A stretch of 64,000 nt of DNA from Neoscytalidium dimidiatum (Eukaryota; Ascomycota; Dothideomycetes; Botryosphaeriales; Botryosphaeriaceae). Of this stretch, positions 44,725 to 56,671 are shown piece by piece (position 1 is the first letter of the stretch; every line of letters starts with the position of its first letter). The notes beneath the pieces are model-generated. The model did not search any database. It saw nothing but the letters and a program-made list of their open reading frames with translations, and was not told where the DNA came from. Both the position numbers and the translations under genes were made by a program. Location: positions 1,736,001 to 1,800,000 of the forward strand of contig CM074699.1 of assembly GCA_037367355.1 (NCBI GenBank), written 5' to 3'.

Positions 44725-46136
44725 TTACAACTCACGGTCAGCAACCTTAATGGGCTTCTCGCTGTCCGCTTCCTTCGACGCCTTCTCGCCCCTGTACCCA
44801 ATGGCCCTTAATCTTTCGGTCAAGATCGGGTGTGAGTAGTGAAAACTCGAATACATCCAGTCAGCATCCATAGCCGAAAGGTTCTGGATCTGAAGCTTGA
44901 TCAGCGATCCGGCAAGCTCCTGCGCGTAGCCTTGCTTGACCGCGAAGGCATCTAAATGTTCTATCAGCCACAAGCAACCAAAAATTGGAGAATGAGAACA
45001 TTACCAGCTTCAAATTCAAATTTCCGGGTTAGAATGTTCATCAACAGCTTGATGATGGAGTCGGTCGGTCCCAGGACTTCGTTGAACAGGAGGAAGCCAA
45101 TGAGAACGGGTTGTTCATTGTGGAAGCCGAAAGAATCATACAGCGAGGCGTTGTTGATAAAGACCGAGAATAGCGCAAACATGTAGAACAAATGGAACTG
45201 GCTGATTCCGAGCAGCTTCGTCGTGTGTCCCATGCTCCAGTGACCCAACTCATGTGCGAGGACAGCTTCGACTTCCTTATTCGAACTCTTCTCCAAAAGG
45301 GTATCATAGATGACAATCTTCTTCTTCCATGGTAGGCCAGTGAAATAAGCGTTGCTGTGAGCGCTGCGCTTACTTCCATCGATGACCTGAAGCTCCGTGA
45401 GAGGAAACTTAAGCTTGGCAGCCAGAGCCTCAACACCCTCTTTCAACGGTCCAGGCTCCAGAGGAGAGAGTTTGTTGAAGAGAGGCACAATAAGAATGGG
45501 ATAGATGGTGATGGCCGAAACTTGAACGGCGAGCATGAACATCCAGAGATAGTAGAAGAAGTTAGTGCCGGTCTTCTGGATAATAGCCAGAAAAGCGCTC
45601 ATGATGGGAACGCCGAAAACGATTCCAAGAAGCTGTCCTTTGAGCATGTCCGTGATCCAGAGTTTGACCGTCAGCTTGTTGAAGCCAAACTTCTCCTCCA
45701 ATACGAAGTTCTGATAGTATGTGAACGGCAGGCTAAATATGGTATCGACCAGGCTAAAGGCGAACAGGAACAGAAGCGAGTGGCCGATCTCTCCAGAGAT
45801 GAATGATGGAGCAAAGCGAGCAAGCCAAACGCCTGTTATAGCCCAGATTTTGGGATACCAGTTATACTGAATCGTGGCGAGAGACTTGAGTTGGCCGAAG
45901 AAGGAAGAGACGAAGCTGAACTTGGCTTTGGCGCGACCGTACGCCTGGCTTTTGTCGAAGGTCTCTTGATCGACTTCATTCTCAAGGGCCTTAGGACGGA
46001 TTGTACGTTGATAGACGCCAAACTGACGGTATAACAGCCAGTTTTCAAGGAGGAATTGGCCGACAGAGAAGCCTAGGACCAGCTTCTTCCAAGGGAAGAA
46101 CGGGCGATCCAAGAACTGCGCCAGGCGCTGCCACAT
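44725..46136 (-). CDS. STE24: CAAX prenyl protease 1 (Ste24)
   Basis: The two exons are 46136-45005 and 44951-44725, encoding 452 residues. The zinc motif is HELGHWSMGHTTK (near residue 295), with the third ligand expected in NILTRKFEFEADAFAVKQGY, which the splice junction completes (EFEA|DAFAV). Seven or so membrane segments and the QYNWYPKIWAI and SLPFTYYQNFVLEEKFGFN segments are typical of the M48A family. Ste24 removes the last three residues of prenylated CAAX proteins and trims a-factor-type pheromone in the ER membrane. No catalytic residue is missing. Confidence 0.95.
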
Positions 46137-47299
46137 CGTTAGCTCAAGCTATTACCAGGATCGAATACGAATCACCTGCAAAAAAGCCTGGATCATGATG
46201 CTGGAGTTGTGCACAGATTGGCCACTGGCACAGCAGAGAGGTTCACAAGCGGTAGGTCAGACTTGAGGACAGACAGCGCTTGGGGTCGGGTGCCAGGGCT
46301 ATTGCACGAGTCAGACTGCCAAGACATAGGGCTGGCCGCCCAGACGCTTGCACGGACACATGCCGCGGCGCTGGTTGAGGTCGACTTTGTCAATGCTTGC
46401 TTGTCAAACGACCGCGTCCATCAAATCCACAAAGACGTCATTGACCAGATCGTAAACCATCACTGCACAGAGTGGTGAATCTAGCCACGTAATGATGCAC
46501 TTTCTCCATGCGCTGCCTTGCTACCATAGAGATGAGGAAAAGAGTCACCCCAACGCTGCCATCACAAGAAAAGCGAATGAAAAGACCATCTCCCCACCGG
46601 CATCGTAACTCGTATGCGCCAGACACCCTTCCCCCTCGAGCCCCTCTACCAGAGAAAAAGAACCCTCGTGACTCCGTGACACACTTGATTATAAGCGAAA
46701 GACATTAATGAACCATCAGAATCTTCCCAACGATAAGAAAAACCGAAAATGATTTCGTAGCTCCACTCCACTTCCTTCGTTCTTGGAATGAAAATAAACG
46801 TGTCGGGCCAAGACAGTTGAAATGCATGCAAGAGTACTCGAGAAAAACACTGGAGAAAATGGCAGTCTCAGGAAAGGTAACAGATCAAGCTGGGTATACG
46901 ATAAAAAAAAAGGGCGGCACTTGAGCGGTCTGCGCGAAGTGCCCGGAAGGATGAATGGCAAGGCCAGCGTAATCCTAGAGGCGAGAAAGGAAAAGGCCAA
47001 AGAAGAGGGAAATTCTATGCAGTGGATCTCCAGAGAAAGGTGCTTCTATCACTGAAGACTTCAGCGAGACAAAAGTCTTTCAAGCATCTGGAATGCTTTC
47101 ATGCATCGGATAAGCAACGCGGCGCACACTGCCCCATGATTTCCCTTGTTGCGGAAACCAACTTGCTGTCAGCCATATCGTGACTGAAGTCGACCCCTCA
47201 GCATCCGCGCGACAGCTTCGGAAGAGATCTAGTGCTCGCGAGCAACCAAAAAAATTCCTCCACGAGACCGTTGACGTATGATATCAACCCTCATCTACT
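46137..47299. other. Intergenic region, STE24 to cyclin gene
   Basis: About 1.16 kb contain the STE24 promoter and the 3' flank of the cyclin gene. No gene is supported. Confidence 0.55.
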
Positions 47300-48734
47300 T
47301 CAAGAAGAGACGGCATGCTGAGAACGCTGCTGCTGCTGCTGCTGAGCGACAACTTCGCGCGCATAGAATTCAACCAACATTGTCCCATATGCTTCCATTT
47401 CTTCGAGCGGCACGGCCAATCTGAAGTCGTTGAGCAAGAGGAATTGAAGCTCGAGGTGGTTTAACTCTACAAGCGGTAATCCCCCGACCTGCCTCATATT
47501 AGTCTTCCACTAAATTTGACGCTGAGCAATTTGCACCTACCTTGGCGTATCTTGAGTTTGTGTAGAAAATATCGGAAAAGAACTTGCTCGCGCAGGTGAC
47601 GCCGGCGATGACCAGCCGGTGAATATTGAAACTGTCTACAACGAAAAACTGAGACAGGTTGTAGGGATCACAGTCTAGAGGGGGATCGATTTGCTGTGGA
47701 GGGGAGGGGGGGTGATCTTCTTTCACAGAAGCATCGCTTGGCTTTGCCGGTTTCCCAAGCGAGCCGGACGGCGGAGGCGTCGCTGCTTGGACCTGCTCTG
47801 GCCGCGGCGAGGATCCACCAAGCGTAGTCCCGGACATTGAAACGGAGCTGTTCCGGCTGCCGTCGCTCGCGGCTACCGAACGTTCAAGAGATTGTTGGTT
47901 AGCCTGGCGTAGGCTCTGCATCAATCCTGAGTTCACACGCTCCGTCATGCGGTCGAAATAGACCAGCAGGCTCAGAAACACCTCATAGGTTGTGGGACAG
48001 TATTTATGTATCCGGGTGAGGTAGCTCAGGATGGAGATTGTGGGCACATTCTTTCCGTGGAAAGCCAGAACGCTTGTCGTTTGTTGACTGAGCCCTGATG
48101 TGCCTTCAGGCGGGGGGATCTGCCGGTGAAGATGCTCATGCTGACGGTCATTTGTGGTCGTGATTTTGGTTAATAGACCAGCCACCATTTCTATGATATC
48201 CGACACCGGCATCTCGCTGATCTCGTACTGTGGGCCAACCTCATTTGGATTTTCCCTCGCGCGACGCGCGGCGCGAGTCTGCGAAAACGGACTGGTCTCG
48301 TCGGCGGCAAAGCTCTGTATGTGAGAGAGGCTCTTGACCTTTATCCGCTGGGGTGAGGCAGTGGTCCGCGGCGAGGCCTGGGCGGAAGACGAGGCCGATG
48401 ATGAGGGAAGCACAGCTGGACGTGGAGCCGGCGGGGCAGCCGTGGCCTGGGTAGGCGTCCGCTGCGAGGTCTGCGGCTTGAAGCGCGGGCTCGGCGGAGG
48501 CTGCGAGGGTGTTTGGGATGGATGGAAGTTCTGCGGCACAGCGTCCGACATGGGCGTGTCGACGGGCGCAGAGGCACTGCGCGAGGCGTGGTGGTCGTGG
48601 TGCGACGACCTCGAGGGTGTCGATCGCTGGGACTCGTGTGGCTGGTGGTGCGAGTGCGCGGCGGCACTGAACATGGTTTGATAGGGAAAGGAGTGGTTGA
48701 CCACGTCGCTGCTCGTAATCACGATGGAGCCCAT
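47300..48734 (-). CDS. PHO80-like (PCL) cyclin
   Basis: The two exons are 48734-47541 and 47488-47300, encoding 460 residues. I chose the ATG of MGSIVITSSDVV, since codons upstream in frame offer only non-ATG starts. The first 150 residues are a disordered H/S/P/Q-rich region. The cyclin box begins at YEISEMPVSDIIEMVAGLL and runs through ISILSYLTRIHKYCPTTYEV to VFLSLLVYFDRM. An S/P-rich insertion of about 95 residues follows, and the box resumes at FVVDSFNIHRLVIAGVTCAS, FFSDIFYTNSRYAK and the join VGGLPLVELNHLELQFLLL. The end carries a short poly-Q. Partner is likely a Pho85-type kinase, with roles in phosphate sensing or polarity inferred from family only. Confidence 0.88.
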
Positions 48735-49651
48735 ACCAGCGTGTTGAGGTGGGAGGACACAGATCTGGCGGGCCACAGAACGTCAGCAAGCCTTAGACCA
48801 GCAGCGGCGGGCTCGAATCTCGTCTGTGGGGAGGGGCGGTCAACGCTCGATGCAGGGGGGTGCGAGTGGAGTCGCAGCGAGCAAAGCTTCGGGCACGTCT
48901 CACGTACTTGGCGGCAGAGCGCGCCAGAGCGGGAGAGCGACGGCGAGTAAGCGCGCGGGGCCCGTGGCTTTGCCTCTGACGTGCTGCGGCGGAGGGAAGG
49001 AGGTGGAGAGTCGCGATGGCGGCCGCTGAAGTTGAGAGGGCAGGGCTGCGATAACGAAAGGAGCCGCGTCGCTGGGCGCAACAGCGCCGGCCGTACTAGG
49101 GGCTGAAGAGCCAGACCCACGCTTACCTTGCGATGGAAATGCACGAAAAGCTCAGCTGCCGGGGCGATAGTGTGCAGCAGCGGGCAGCGGGAATTGAGTG
49201 CTTGAGGGCGATGGAGTGAGGTGTTGCAGAGAGACCGTGGCGCTGCGCAGGCTCTTGCTGGGGGGCGGCCTTGGGCTGGCTGTGACGACGACCCTGGCAG
49301 CCCACCAGCGCCGATCCCAACTGGTCGCAGCAGTTGTGTGCTTGCTTCTGATAGTACTCCACGTCGGGCCGTTCAGCAAACTTGCGCCCGCTCTCTGCGC
49401 CAGATCGTCCTCTCGCTCACTAGCTATGTGCCTGCAGACCCTGTCGCCGCCAGCCGCCAGCCGCCGCACTGCTCACCGGCCGATGCACTTGTCGCCGCGG
49501 ATGCGCCGCTTGCCCGCATCTCGGGATCATTCTTGGGTATGACGCCACCCGGCTTGCCATTGCTTAAGAATCTATGCTGCAGCACCGCCAGTGCCCACCA
49601 GCCTTCTATGCTGGCTCTACATCGTGTCGTCGTGTCCGCCTCATTAAAAGC
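48735..49651. other. Intergenic region, cyclin promoter and PRE3 3' flank
   Basis: About 920 GC-rich bases. The cyclin gene may have a 5' untranslated exon here, as several donor-like sites are present, but I cannot fix one. No other gene is supported. Confidence 0.5.
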
Positions 49652-50555
49652 TTACGTTTGCCTGCCCGGTCCGCGGTAGTCCTGGTCCGGCAGGTAAAGG
49701 TGCCTCTGCGCTCCGTTGGCCGTCAACACCACCATGCGGATTACACCGCCAGAACTGCCATCCCACTTGATAGCTTCCCGGAGCGCTCCTTTGACGAAAT
49801 CTACACCTTCCTGTTCAGTCATGCCCTCCCTCCAGTTTGCGTCACAGTAACCATAGATGTACGTCGATCCAGAGCCGCCAATGGCATATGCCTGCTTGTG
49901 GAGAGAGCCGCCTAGCGGGATCGAATAGACCTGGCCGCCGTGGCGAGGGTCGTAGCCAGCAATGATCATTCCCGCGCTGGAACATCGTCAGCCTGTGTAC
50001 CATCCCTTCTTGCCCACTCTACACACCTCAGCATATCCTTGTTGTCATAGCAGAGCTCCTGAAACAGCGCGGCAGCCGTCTGAGTCGTAGGCCGCTCATT
50101 GTTCTGAATGCCGTACATGCCAAGGTGATAGTGGACGATGTCAGCAACAGCTTGCGTGTCGGCGGCTGAGCCCGAGCGGCAGCACCATATCGTGTCATGC
50201 ACTTGGGTCAGCTTATCGGTAACGCGGTTCGCAATGTAGGCTCCGGTCGTCGTCCGACTGTCTGCACCAAGAATGACACCGTCCTTGAAGTTGATGGCCA
50301 TACTGTCCTGTGTCAATGCAGATGCGGCCAATAAGGCTTGGGGACGGGACGTACATCGAGGTTCCGAGGCTGCAATGCAGGTCAGTATATGTATACAGAG
50401 CTTGAAGCATGGTAGACTCACTTGACCTCACCCTTCTTGAGGTGGTTCATGTCGACGTGGATGCCATCTGATAGATGTTAGCTGCCGGAGCTTGGGAGCT
50501 GTGAAGCGAGATGCGGCTTGCCTTCACCCAGCATTCCAGTCGGCTGCGAAATCAT
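49652..50555 (-). CDS. PRE3: 20S proteasome subunit beta-1 (Pre3)
   Basis: The five exons are 50555-50528, 50467-50422, 50369-50355, 50302-50027 and 49976-49652, encoding 229 residues. The third exon is a 15-nt microexon. Joined, they read [20 protein letters not shown] followed by [20 protein letters not shown]. Processing after G in the usual beta-1 propeptide would expose the catalytic threonine of the GT(S) motif, here LGTSI. Further family landmarks are [35 protein letters not shown] and [13 protein letters not shown]. Beta-1 carries the caspase-like activity of the proteasome. Two ATGs are possible (50555, 50534); both lie in the propeptide. It is divergent from the Bem46-type gene. Confidence 0.94.
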
Positions 50556-51085
50556 AGTAGTGACGGAGAGATGTGTTCGTGTTGCAGAAAGGCCGTGCTT
50601 CGAAGATGTATGGGCAGGGGTGCAGTGCGGTGACGGAGGAAAGGCCGGTGAAGGAGATGTGTGGTGGTTGACGGAGCTCTTGCTGGAGCTTCGCTGGTGT
50701 TGCTTCCAGGGCCAGGCAGGCGGCTCCGCGCGTTGGTCGCTGTCTCGGCGTTTCCCGGCGGCGCGTGTGGGCGTGCACGCGACGATCTCACCCTTCTCGC
50801 GCTCCCCACAAATGCGTTGATCGTGTTGAACTCCTGAGGCCTTCGCTCAGCTATACATACACATGTGCGCGCCTGTCGCTCCCCGTCATCGTTTGCGCCT
50901 GTCTCTGCCTGCCCTTGCTCGCAATCCTCGGGCAGCTGCGACTCATGACCTGGAGATCCCTGTTCCGACTCACAGGTAGCTCGACGCCAGCGCCCAGTTC
51001 TCCGCCCTCCAGTCCCACGTCGCCCAAGTTCTCAACCCACAGCTCGCGCGCCTCAGCAGACTTCGACGCCGACGCATATTCCGCC
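50556..51085. promoter_or_regulatory. Shared upstream region of PRE3 and BEM46-type gene
   Basis: About 530 bp between divergent starts. An in-frame ATG at 50945 could extend the hydrolase by 47 S/P-rich residues. I did not find a clear proteasome-associated control element. Confidence 0.4.
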
Positions 51086-52182
51086 ATGGACACGGTCATC
51101 TCATACCTGCGCATCCCGCTCCTTGCTTCGACCGGCATAGCCACTGTCCTCAGCGGCGTGCTCTACTTCAAACAGAAGTACGCCGCGCTGCGCTCAATGC
51201 GCCGCGCTCAATGCGCCCCGCGATTCATGGCCGAGTGCTGACTTCACCTGCTCAGTGATATCATCTATCCCCGCAACATTCCTCCAGGTGCCCGAACAGA
51301 CGTGCCGCGCCCTACGCAATTCGGCATATCCGACTTCGAGGAGCTCATGATCCCCACTCCTGACGGCGAGTCGTTGAGCGCATTCTTTATCCGTCCCGCC
51401 AACAAGCAGCATGCCCGGAACATCACATTTCTCATGTTCCATGGCAATGCCGGAAACATTGGCTATCGTCTGCCCATTGCCAAAATCCTGGAGGAAGAGC
51501 TCGGCTGCAACGTCCTGATGTTGCAGTACCGAGGCTACGGCCTATCTACCGGCACACCCAACGAGAAGGGTCTAAGCATTGACGCGCAAACTGGCTTGGA
51601 CTATATCAGACAACGTGCAGAGCTTCGGGGCACAAAGATTGTACTTTATGGACAGAGCTTGGGCGGGGCTGTGAGCATCGGGCTTGCTGCGAAGAACCAG
51701 GAACAGGGAGATATTGCAGGCATCGTTCTGGAGAACACATTCCTCAGCATTAGGAAGTTGATTCCGAGGTAAAGGCAACGCTCACAAATTTTGTTCTCTA
51801 CTCACATCGGCAGTGCCTTTCCCCCCGCTAAATACCTGACTCCGCTGTGCCACCAGCTTTGGCCCAGCGAGGACATTCTTCCGAAGATCAAAGATATTCC
51901 CATTCTCTTCCTCAGCGGCCTCAAAGACGAAATCGTGCCGTAAGTTTCATCCTCTGCTCCTAAAACCTTGGACAATGCCTGATCAATACTGGTAGTCCGT
52001 CCCACATGGCGAAACTTTTCGATCTTTGCGTATCCAAGGCAAAGGTCTGGCGTGAATTTCCCAACGGCAGCCACAACGACACTGTTGCAGAACCTCTCTA
52101 CTTCGAATACATCGAAGACTTCCTCCGCAGCCATGTTCTTCGGAAGCCAAGCCTGGAGAAGCCTACGCAGTCCAAAGATTGA
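51086..52182 (+). CDS. Bem46-type alpha/beta hydrolase
   Basis: The four exons are 51086-51177, 51256-51768, 51814-51939 and 51996-52182, encoding 305 residues. A single N-terminal anchor (LLASTGIATVLSGVLYF) is followed by NDIIYPRNIPPGARTDVPRP, the family signature. The lid and oxyanion region is FLMFHGNAGNIGYRL, the nucleophile elbow is LYGQSLGGAVS, the acid is in LFLSGLKDEIVP and the histidine in FPNGSHNDT. This is the ABHD13/Bem46 family; the fungal members are implicated in polarity and ascospore germination, as far as I recall, and the substrate is unknown. I preferred ATG 51086 because family members start shortly before the anchor; ATG 50945 would give 352 residues. Confidence 0.9.
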
Positions 52183-53935
52183 CCCCGAGTTCCTTTCTGC
52201 TAATCTTGTCGCTGTTTACGATACCCCTCTTATTGAACTCATATATCCCAATACTAACACGCCGGGAGAGCACTGGTGTTTAATTTGTATTTGGCCATGA
52301 AGACCAAGAGGCCATGGGTTCAAGCCATTCGAAATTCGCTTCTGAGATACACGCGCTAGAAATGCAGGCCGGAAATTCGGAGTCTGGCGCAGCACCTTAC
52401 TTCACTGACTAATTCCCGATGGCTTGGGGTGCTACCTAATTCTCCATCTTCTAAACCTTCCTACCCCAGCTTCTCGGGACCGAACAGGCCCACCTACTCC
52501 TTCAGTACCACTAGATACGGGTTGATCCGAGGCGGCGGAAGGACGGAAGTCATATTAATCGTCAATTTCAGGAGAGTGGCTGACGCTGAGGGCGTATTCC
52601 CAGTTCTTGCTGGTGGCTGAGACTAGTAGAGCACCGATGTATCGCAATTTGACATGTCGGGTAATGATCTCCGAGCAAGCATCGGAGAAGGCGTCTTGTT
52701 GCGTTTGCAGATTCGCGTAAAGTGCAGGCTACGGACGGGTCTCGGGGTGAGGTGTGGCGCATACGAGCGCGAGGCCATACCATGAGCTACGTTATGCCGA
52801 TCCAATAGGGGAGACTTAGCGTGCAACAAAAATGGATTCCCGCGCGGAAGAGGTGGAAAACTAGCCAATAAACTCCGGGTAGCATGACAGCCGACCGGGC
52901 CGGACCTGACGCTTTTTGATCGGGCCGACCATTTGTGAAGGAGCATTCAGCTGATGTCCTCGTTGCCTCGGTTCCTCGTGGTGCCCTTGGACTCGAAGGT
53001 CGGACATGGGGATGAATGTAATCTCATGTTCCTCTGTTCCGGGCGGCGAACCAACCGTAAGCAGTAGTGATTCTTCAGTAAGCGAGACATGCCAATCAAA
53101 CAAGGCGATGAAGCTATGGCGATTTTCATTCCGCGAAGAGACATCAATTGAGCGCATGACTATCACCATATTATTGTTTACTGTTACTAGGACCATGAAT
53201 TGATGATTCGCTAAAGATGATCAGGTAAGAGGGCCGAGGTTCCGTCGTCCTCCAGTGATCAAGATCAAGTACTCTGATCAAGCCTCTGATCCAGGTACGA
53301 GGTTAGATCCTACAATATCACAACAAAAAAAACCCCCCATTTTGCTCTCCGAGTCAGAACAGTTCCTCGAATCTTAATACTATACATTACTTTAGGCTCT
53401 CACGTCCGGTTTATGATGGCGTTGCCTCTTTCTATGACTATCAAACCTATTTTTGTAATCAACATAAGTCCATTGATTTAGGAGTCATCCTTCCAGTATG
53501 TCTACTCAACTATAGCCTCATATTTGAACCTTGCGAGAAGATCAAATCGCTCTGAGAGTAATGATAACAACGTCATTATAAGTAGAAATATTTTGTTCTG
53601 CATGTCCAGAAAAGAAAGACTAACGTATTTGGATAACCTCGCACTCAAAACTCAACGAAACATTACGTCGCCATGATGAAGCGTGTCAAACCTCAGTAAC
53701 ATTCCTAATATCACATGTAGCATGTGAGAGAAACCCTTTTGATGGTCATGTAATCCTTAACAATATCGCCGCACAGCATTTAGGCCATTTCCCTCTCCAT
53801 CCAATTTTTATCAAGCTCATCTCATCGGGAGAACGCACCGTTCTTCGAGTCACTTTGGTTAGCCAAAGCCTTGCGTCCATTACAGATCAAAACTTGATGG
53901 ACAACCTCAGCCTCGATCTGATAGCCGCTCTTGCG
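52183..53935. other. Gene-poor stretch downstream of BEM46-type gene
   Basis: About 1.75 kb, mostly AT-richer than its surroundings from about 53200 on, with short frames only. I see no transposase or reverse-transcriptase motif. Confidence 0.5.
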
Positions 53936-54347
53936 TCATCGATTGTCCAACCACACCGCAAGAGCGTCGGTTGAACCAGCGAAGTCACGTTCGTCGAACT
54001 CCTTGAGGATGACAGCAATGATGGGAACATCAGGAAAGAGGTTGGAGTCAGGAAACATGCTGAAGCTTGTAGTGGCAACTATAGTTCTGCTCAATATTAG
54101 CCATACGGGGCGGGAAGGGGGATACTTATCTCTTGGGTCCTTTGCGTACACTCCTCTCAAGCACAAGTAACCAATCCCAAATATCGTGCAGCGAACAGGC
54201 ACTAGTGTGATGATGAAGAGAGAAGCAGAGAACTAATGCGGTATGGTGATCAACCCGAAGCTGGCTGTGCATTTGTTCATATGATAGCGGAAAATGTTTT
54301 TTTAAGTCGAGCTGCAACGCCCGTGTTGCGACTTTGCTTTGTGCCAA
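53936..54347 (-). pseudogene. Possible gene remnant or 3' part of unknown gene
   Basis: Joining 54347-54152 to 54078-53936 across a GTGTAC donor, GCTAAT branch and TATAG acceptor gives about 112 codons. The second exon, with FSMFPDSNLFPDVPIIAVIL and KEFDERDFAGSTDALAVWLD, looks like a genuine protein end. The first exon has no ATG at its head, so either a further 5' exon is missing or the gene is broken. I recognise no family. It sits between PXR1 and the AT-richer stretch. Confidence 0.22.
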
Positions 54348-54612
54348 AGATTATCATAGAAACATTCTTGCTCGGTCCAAGAAAAAAAAAATAAGAGAAT
54401 GATCTTAAGCAAAGATGACAACCGAGAACAGTGAGAACATAGACTCGGTGCTTAGAATACTCGGGATAATATTCGAATAAGAAAAAAAAAACAAGCTGTT
54501 CACAGGAATTCTAGTTCTTGAGCGAATCCCAAAAATCGCACAATACCTTAGCCAATATAGAATATCCAAGGCAGATCCACCAACGCCTTGCTCAATGCTT
54601 TTAAGATATGAG

Positions 54613-55730
54613 TCATGCCTCCGCTTTAATCATAAAAATCTCCTTTAATGCTTGCGGGTCCATTGAAGCCTTCTTCTTCTGTGCAATGTACCGCTGCCGA
54701 ACAGCCAAGCGGCCTCCAGCAAAACTTGCAGTGGGTGTAACAGTTCCAGATACCGGTGCGGAGGTATTCTTGGACGAAGAGGCCTCTTCATCTGATGAAG
54801 AACTCTCAACACTAGACTCTACCTTCTTTTCTTTCTGTTGGCGTTTCTCCTTCGCTGACCTTCTCGCCTCCTTCTTCGCCAATCTCTCAGCCTTCAGAGC
54901 CTTTTTGGCCTCCTTCCGTGATTTCTTGTCCAGCTTCTCCTTGCCCTCCTTTCCTTCAGCGGAGACAGAAGACGATGTGCCGCTATCAGTAGTAGGCTCG
55001 TCGTCCTTGCACTTCTTAGATTTCTTGGGTTTGGACTTTTTCTGTGCCATAGCTTCACGATCTTCCTGACTACTTTCTTCAAAATCCTTCTTCAAAGCAG
55101 ACTTTCTCTTTTTCCTCTTTAACTTTGTCGCTTCCCCATCCTCGGTCCTCTTCCGCTTCTTTGCACTCTTTTCGGCCTCAGCAGTTTCAGGCTCCACCGC
55201 AGGCTGCTTGACAGACGGAGTTGGTGCTGTCTGGACTTCCTTATTGAGCGCCTCTATCTTGTCTCCAACCAGGAGACCGCCGCTAACGAATCGTACGCTA
55301 CCCCAGCGTTGGTTTTGGTATAGTTTGAGCTTGAGGTCGCGCGCAGTCGACTGTTCCTTTTTCAATTCTCCATCGCTCTTGCCGTTCAATCGGCCAAGAA
55401 GACCTTGAAAGGCGGTCAATCCGAAAGTCTCGTTTTCCGCTTTTCCACGTTTCGCGCCGAGACCGAGGTTGTCGTCCTTCACAGCGACTCGAATGTGGGA
55501 GGCATTAGCAGCGGTATAATGAGAGGAATGCTTTGCATCCTTTGCACCGAGGTATGATCCGGGGGTCCAGCCTTGCTTGAGAAGGATTTTATGGCCGAAG
55601 CGATCGGTGGATTTGCTCCAGGTCGTGTTGTTGGGGTCCGACGAAAGTTTCGTGCGGCTGTGAGTTGTCAGCTATAATGCGATGATGCGATACAACCGAC
55701 GACATACTTCTTCGGCCCTGCGAGACCCAT
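54613..55730 (-). CDS. PXR1: G-patch nucleolar protein Pxr1 (Gno1/PINX1)
   Basis: The two exons are 55730-55708 and 55657-54613, encoding 355 residues. The short first exon gives MGLAGPKK, the invariant family start; the join continues NRTKLSSDPNNTTWSK. The G-patch spans about residues 25-75: DRFGHKILLKQGWTPGSYLG to VKDDNLGLGAKRG. The rest is a K/E/S-rich region with many KKRK and KKS clusters and two SSS/DEE blocks, ending in RQRYIAQKKKASMDPQALKE, a conserved C-terminal motif. Pxr1 activates the Prp43 helicase in pre-rRNA processing and can inhibit telomerase. It is divergent from the gene at 55999. Confidence 0.93.
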
Positions 55731-55925
55731 TTCGGAGCTGAAGCGACGCGTCAACGCAAAGCAGATTACAGAGGGAAATTTTTGGCGTTGCGGCAGACGA
55801 TGGGCGGAGGCGGCACGGGACCCGGCGATCCGGAGCGTGGGTTTCTCCGTCCGCTCACCAATGGCCGTCCCTGCCTAATTGATTTTGGCAAGCCTCTAAA
55901 GTGCGGCCCACGACCTTGATATCTG

Positions 55926-55931
55926 TATATA
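55926..55931 (+). promoter_or_regulatory. TATA-like box upstream of the 55999 gene
   Basis: A TATATA hexamer lies 68 bp before the start codon at 55999, in the 268-bp divergent region shared with PXR1. Position fits a fungal core promoter, but there is no transcript evidence here. Confidence 0.35.
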
Positions 55932-55998
55932 GTACCCTTGACTGAATCGCGATACTACACCATAGCATCGCTGCTCATCACCCAGCTCGACCGCCACC

Positions 55999-56671
55999 AT
56001 GCCTAGACGTACTACCGGCCAGGCCAGCGGGCGGCGAAAGCCGTCACCGACACGAGTACGTGCTCAGCATACCGTCGATCGTGCTTCTATTCAGCCGGAA
56101 CCAAACTCGGATAATGTCGACCTCACTTCCATAGTCACCAGCATGATCAAATCCGTAAGTTCCTAGACTAAATTTGATTTTACATGTCACAAGTGCACGG
56201 CCCTATCCCGAGCATCTCATTGGCTAATGAAGCCATGCCGCCTATATGACGACCATCAACTTTACAAATTGTGGACATTTGTTCTTTTCTCTTTCTCGTC
56301 TCTGCTCGCAACTGACATGAGCCACCCAGACGAAAAAGCGTAGAGATATCAAACGAACGGCGTTGAAAAGAGAGCACAATAATCGCATGACTGAGACCCG
56401 ACGCGTGATCAATGATGGGTTCTCCGAACGCGAGAGAAAGACGTGAGTCTTTCGAGAGGATTGAATCCACGACAAAAGTGCTAATGCAAGCTCAATCTCC
56501 AGCACTCAGCTTCGGAAAGCTCAACTTGCACGCCTCTGCGCACTTCTTAAGCGTAAAGATGAGATTGAAATCCGTATGGCAGCCAGCGTCAGGATACTGG
56601 AGCGTGCTTACCTAGCACGGTCCATGGAGCTAAGGGCTGCGCTTGACAGCCGTATTGCCGAACTGCGTTGA
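55999..56671 (+). CDS. Small basic coiled-coil protein, unknown
   Basis: The three exons are 55999-56154, 56330-56442 and 56503-56671, encoding 145 residues. Donors are GTAAGT and GTGAGT; the first intron is 175 nt with an ACTGAC branch site. The start context CCACCATGCC is strong. The N-terminal 35 residues are basic and S/T/P-rich (MPRRTTGQASGRRKPSPTR), nuclear in character. Residues about 50-145 form a long helix rich in R, E, A and L, interrupted little: KKRRDIKRTALKREHNNRMT and QLARLCALLKRKDEIEIRM, ending DSRIAELR. This looks like a partner subunit of a nuclear complex, possibly centromere or meiosis related, but that is a guess. I recognise no named family. Confidence 0.75.
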
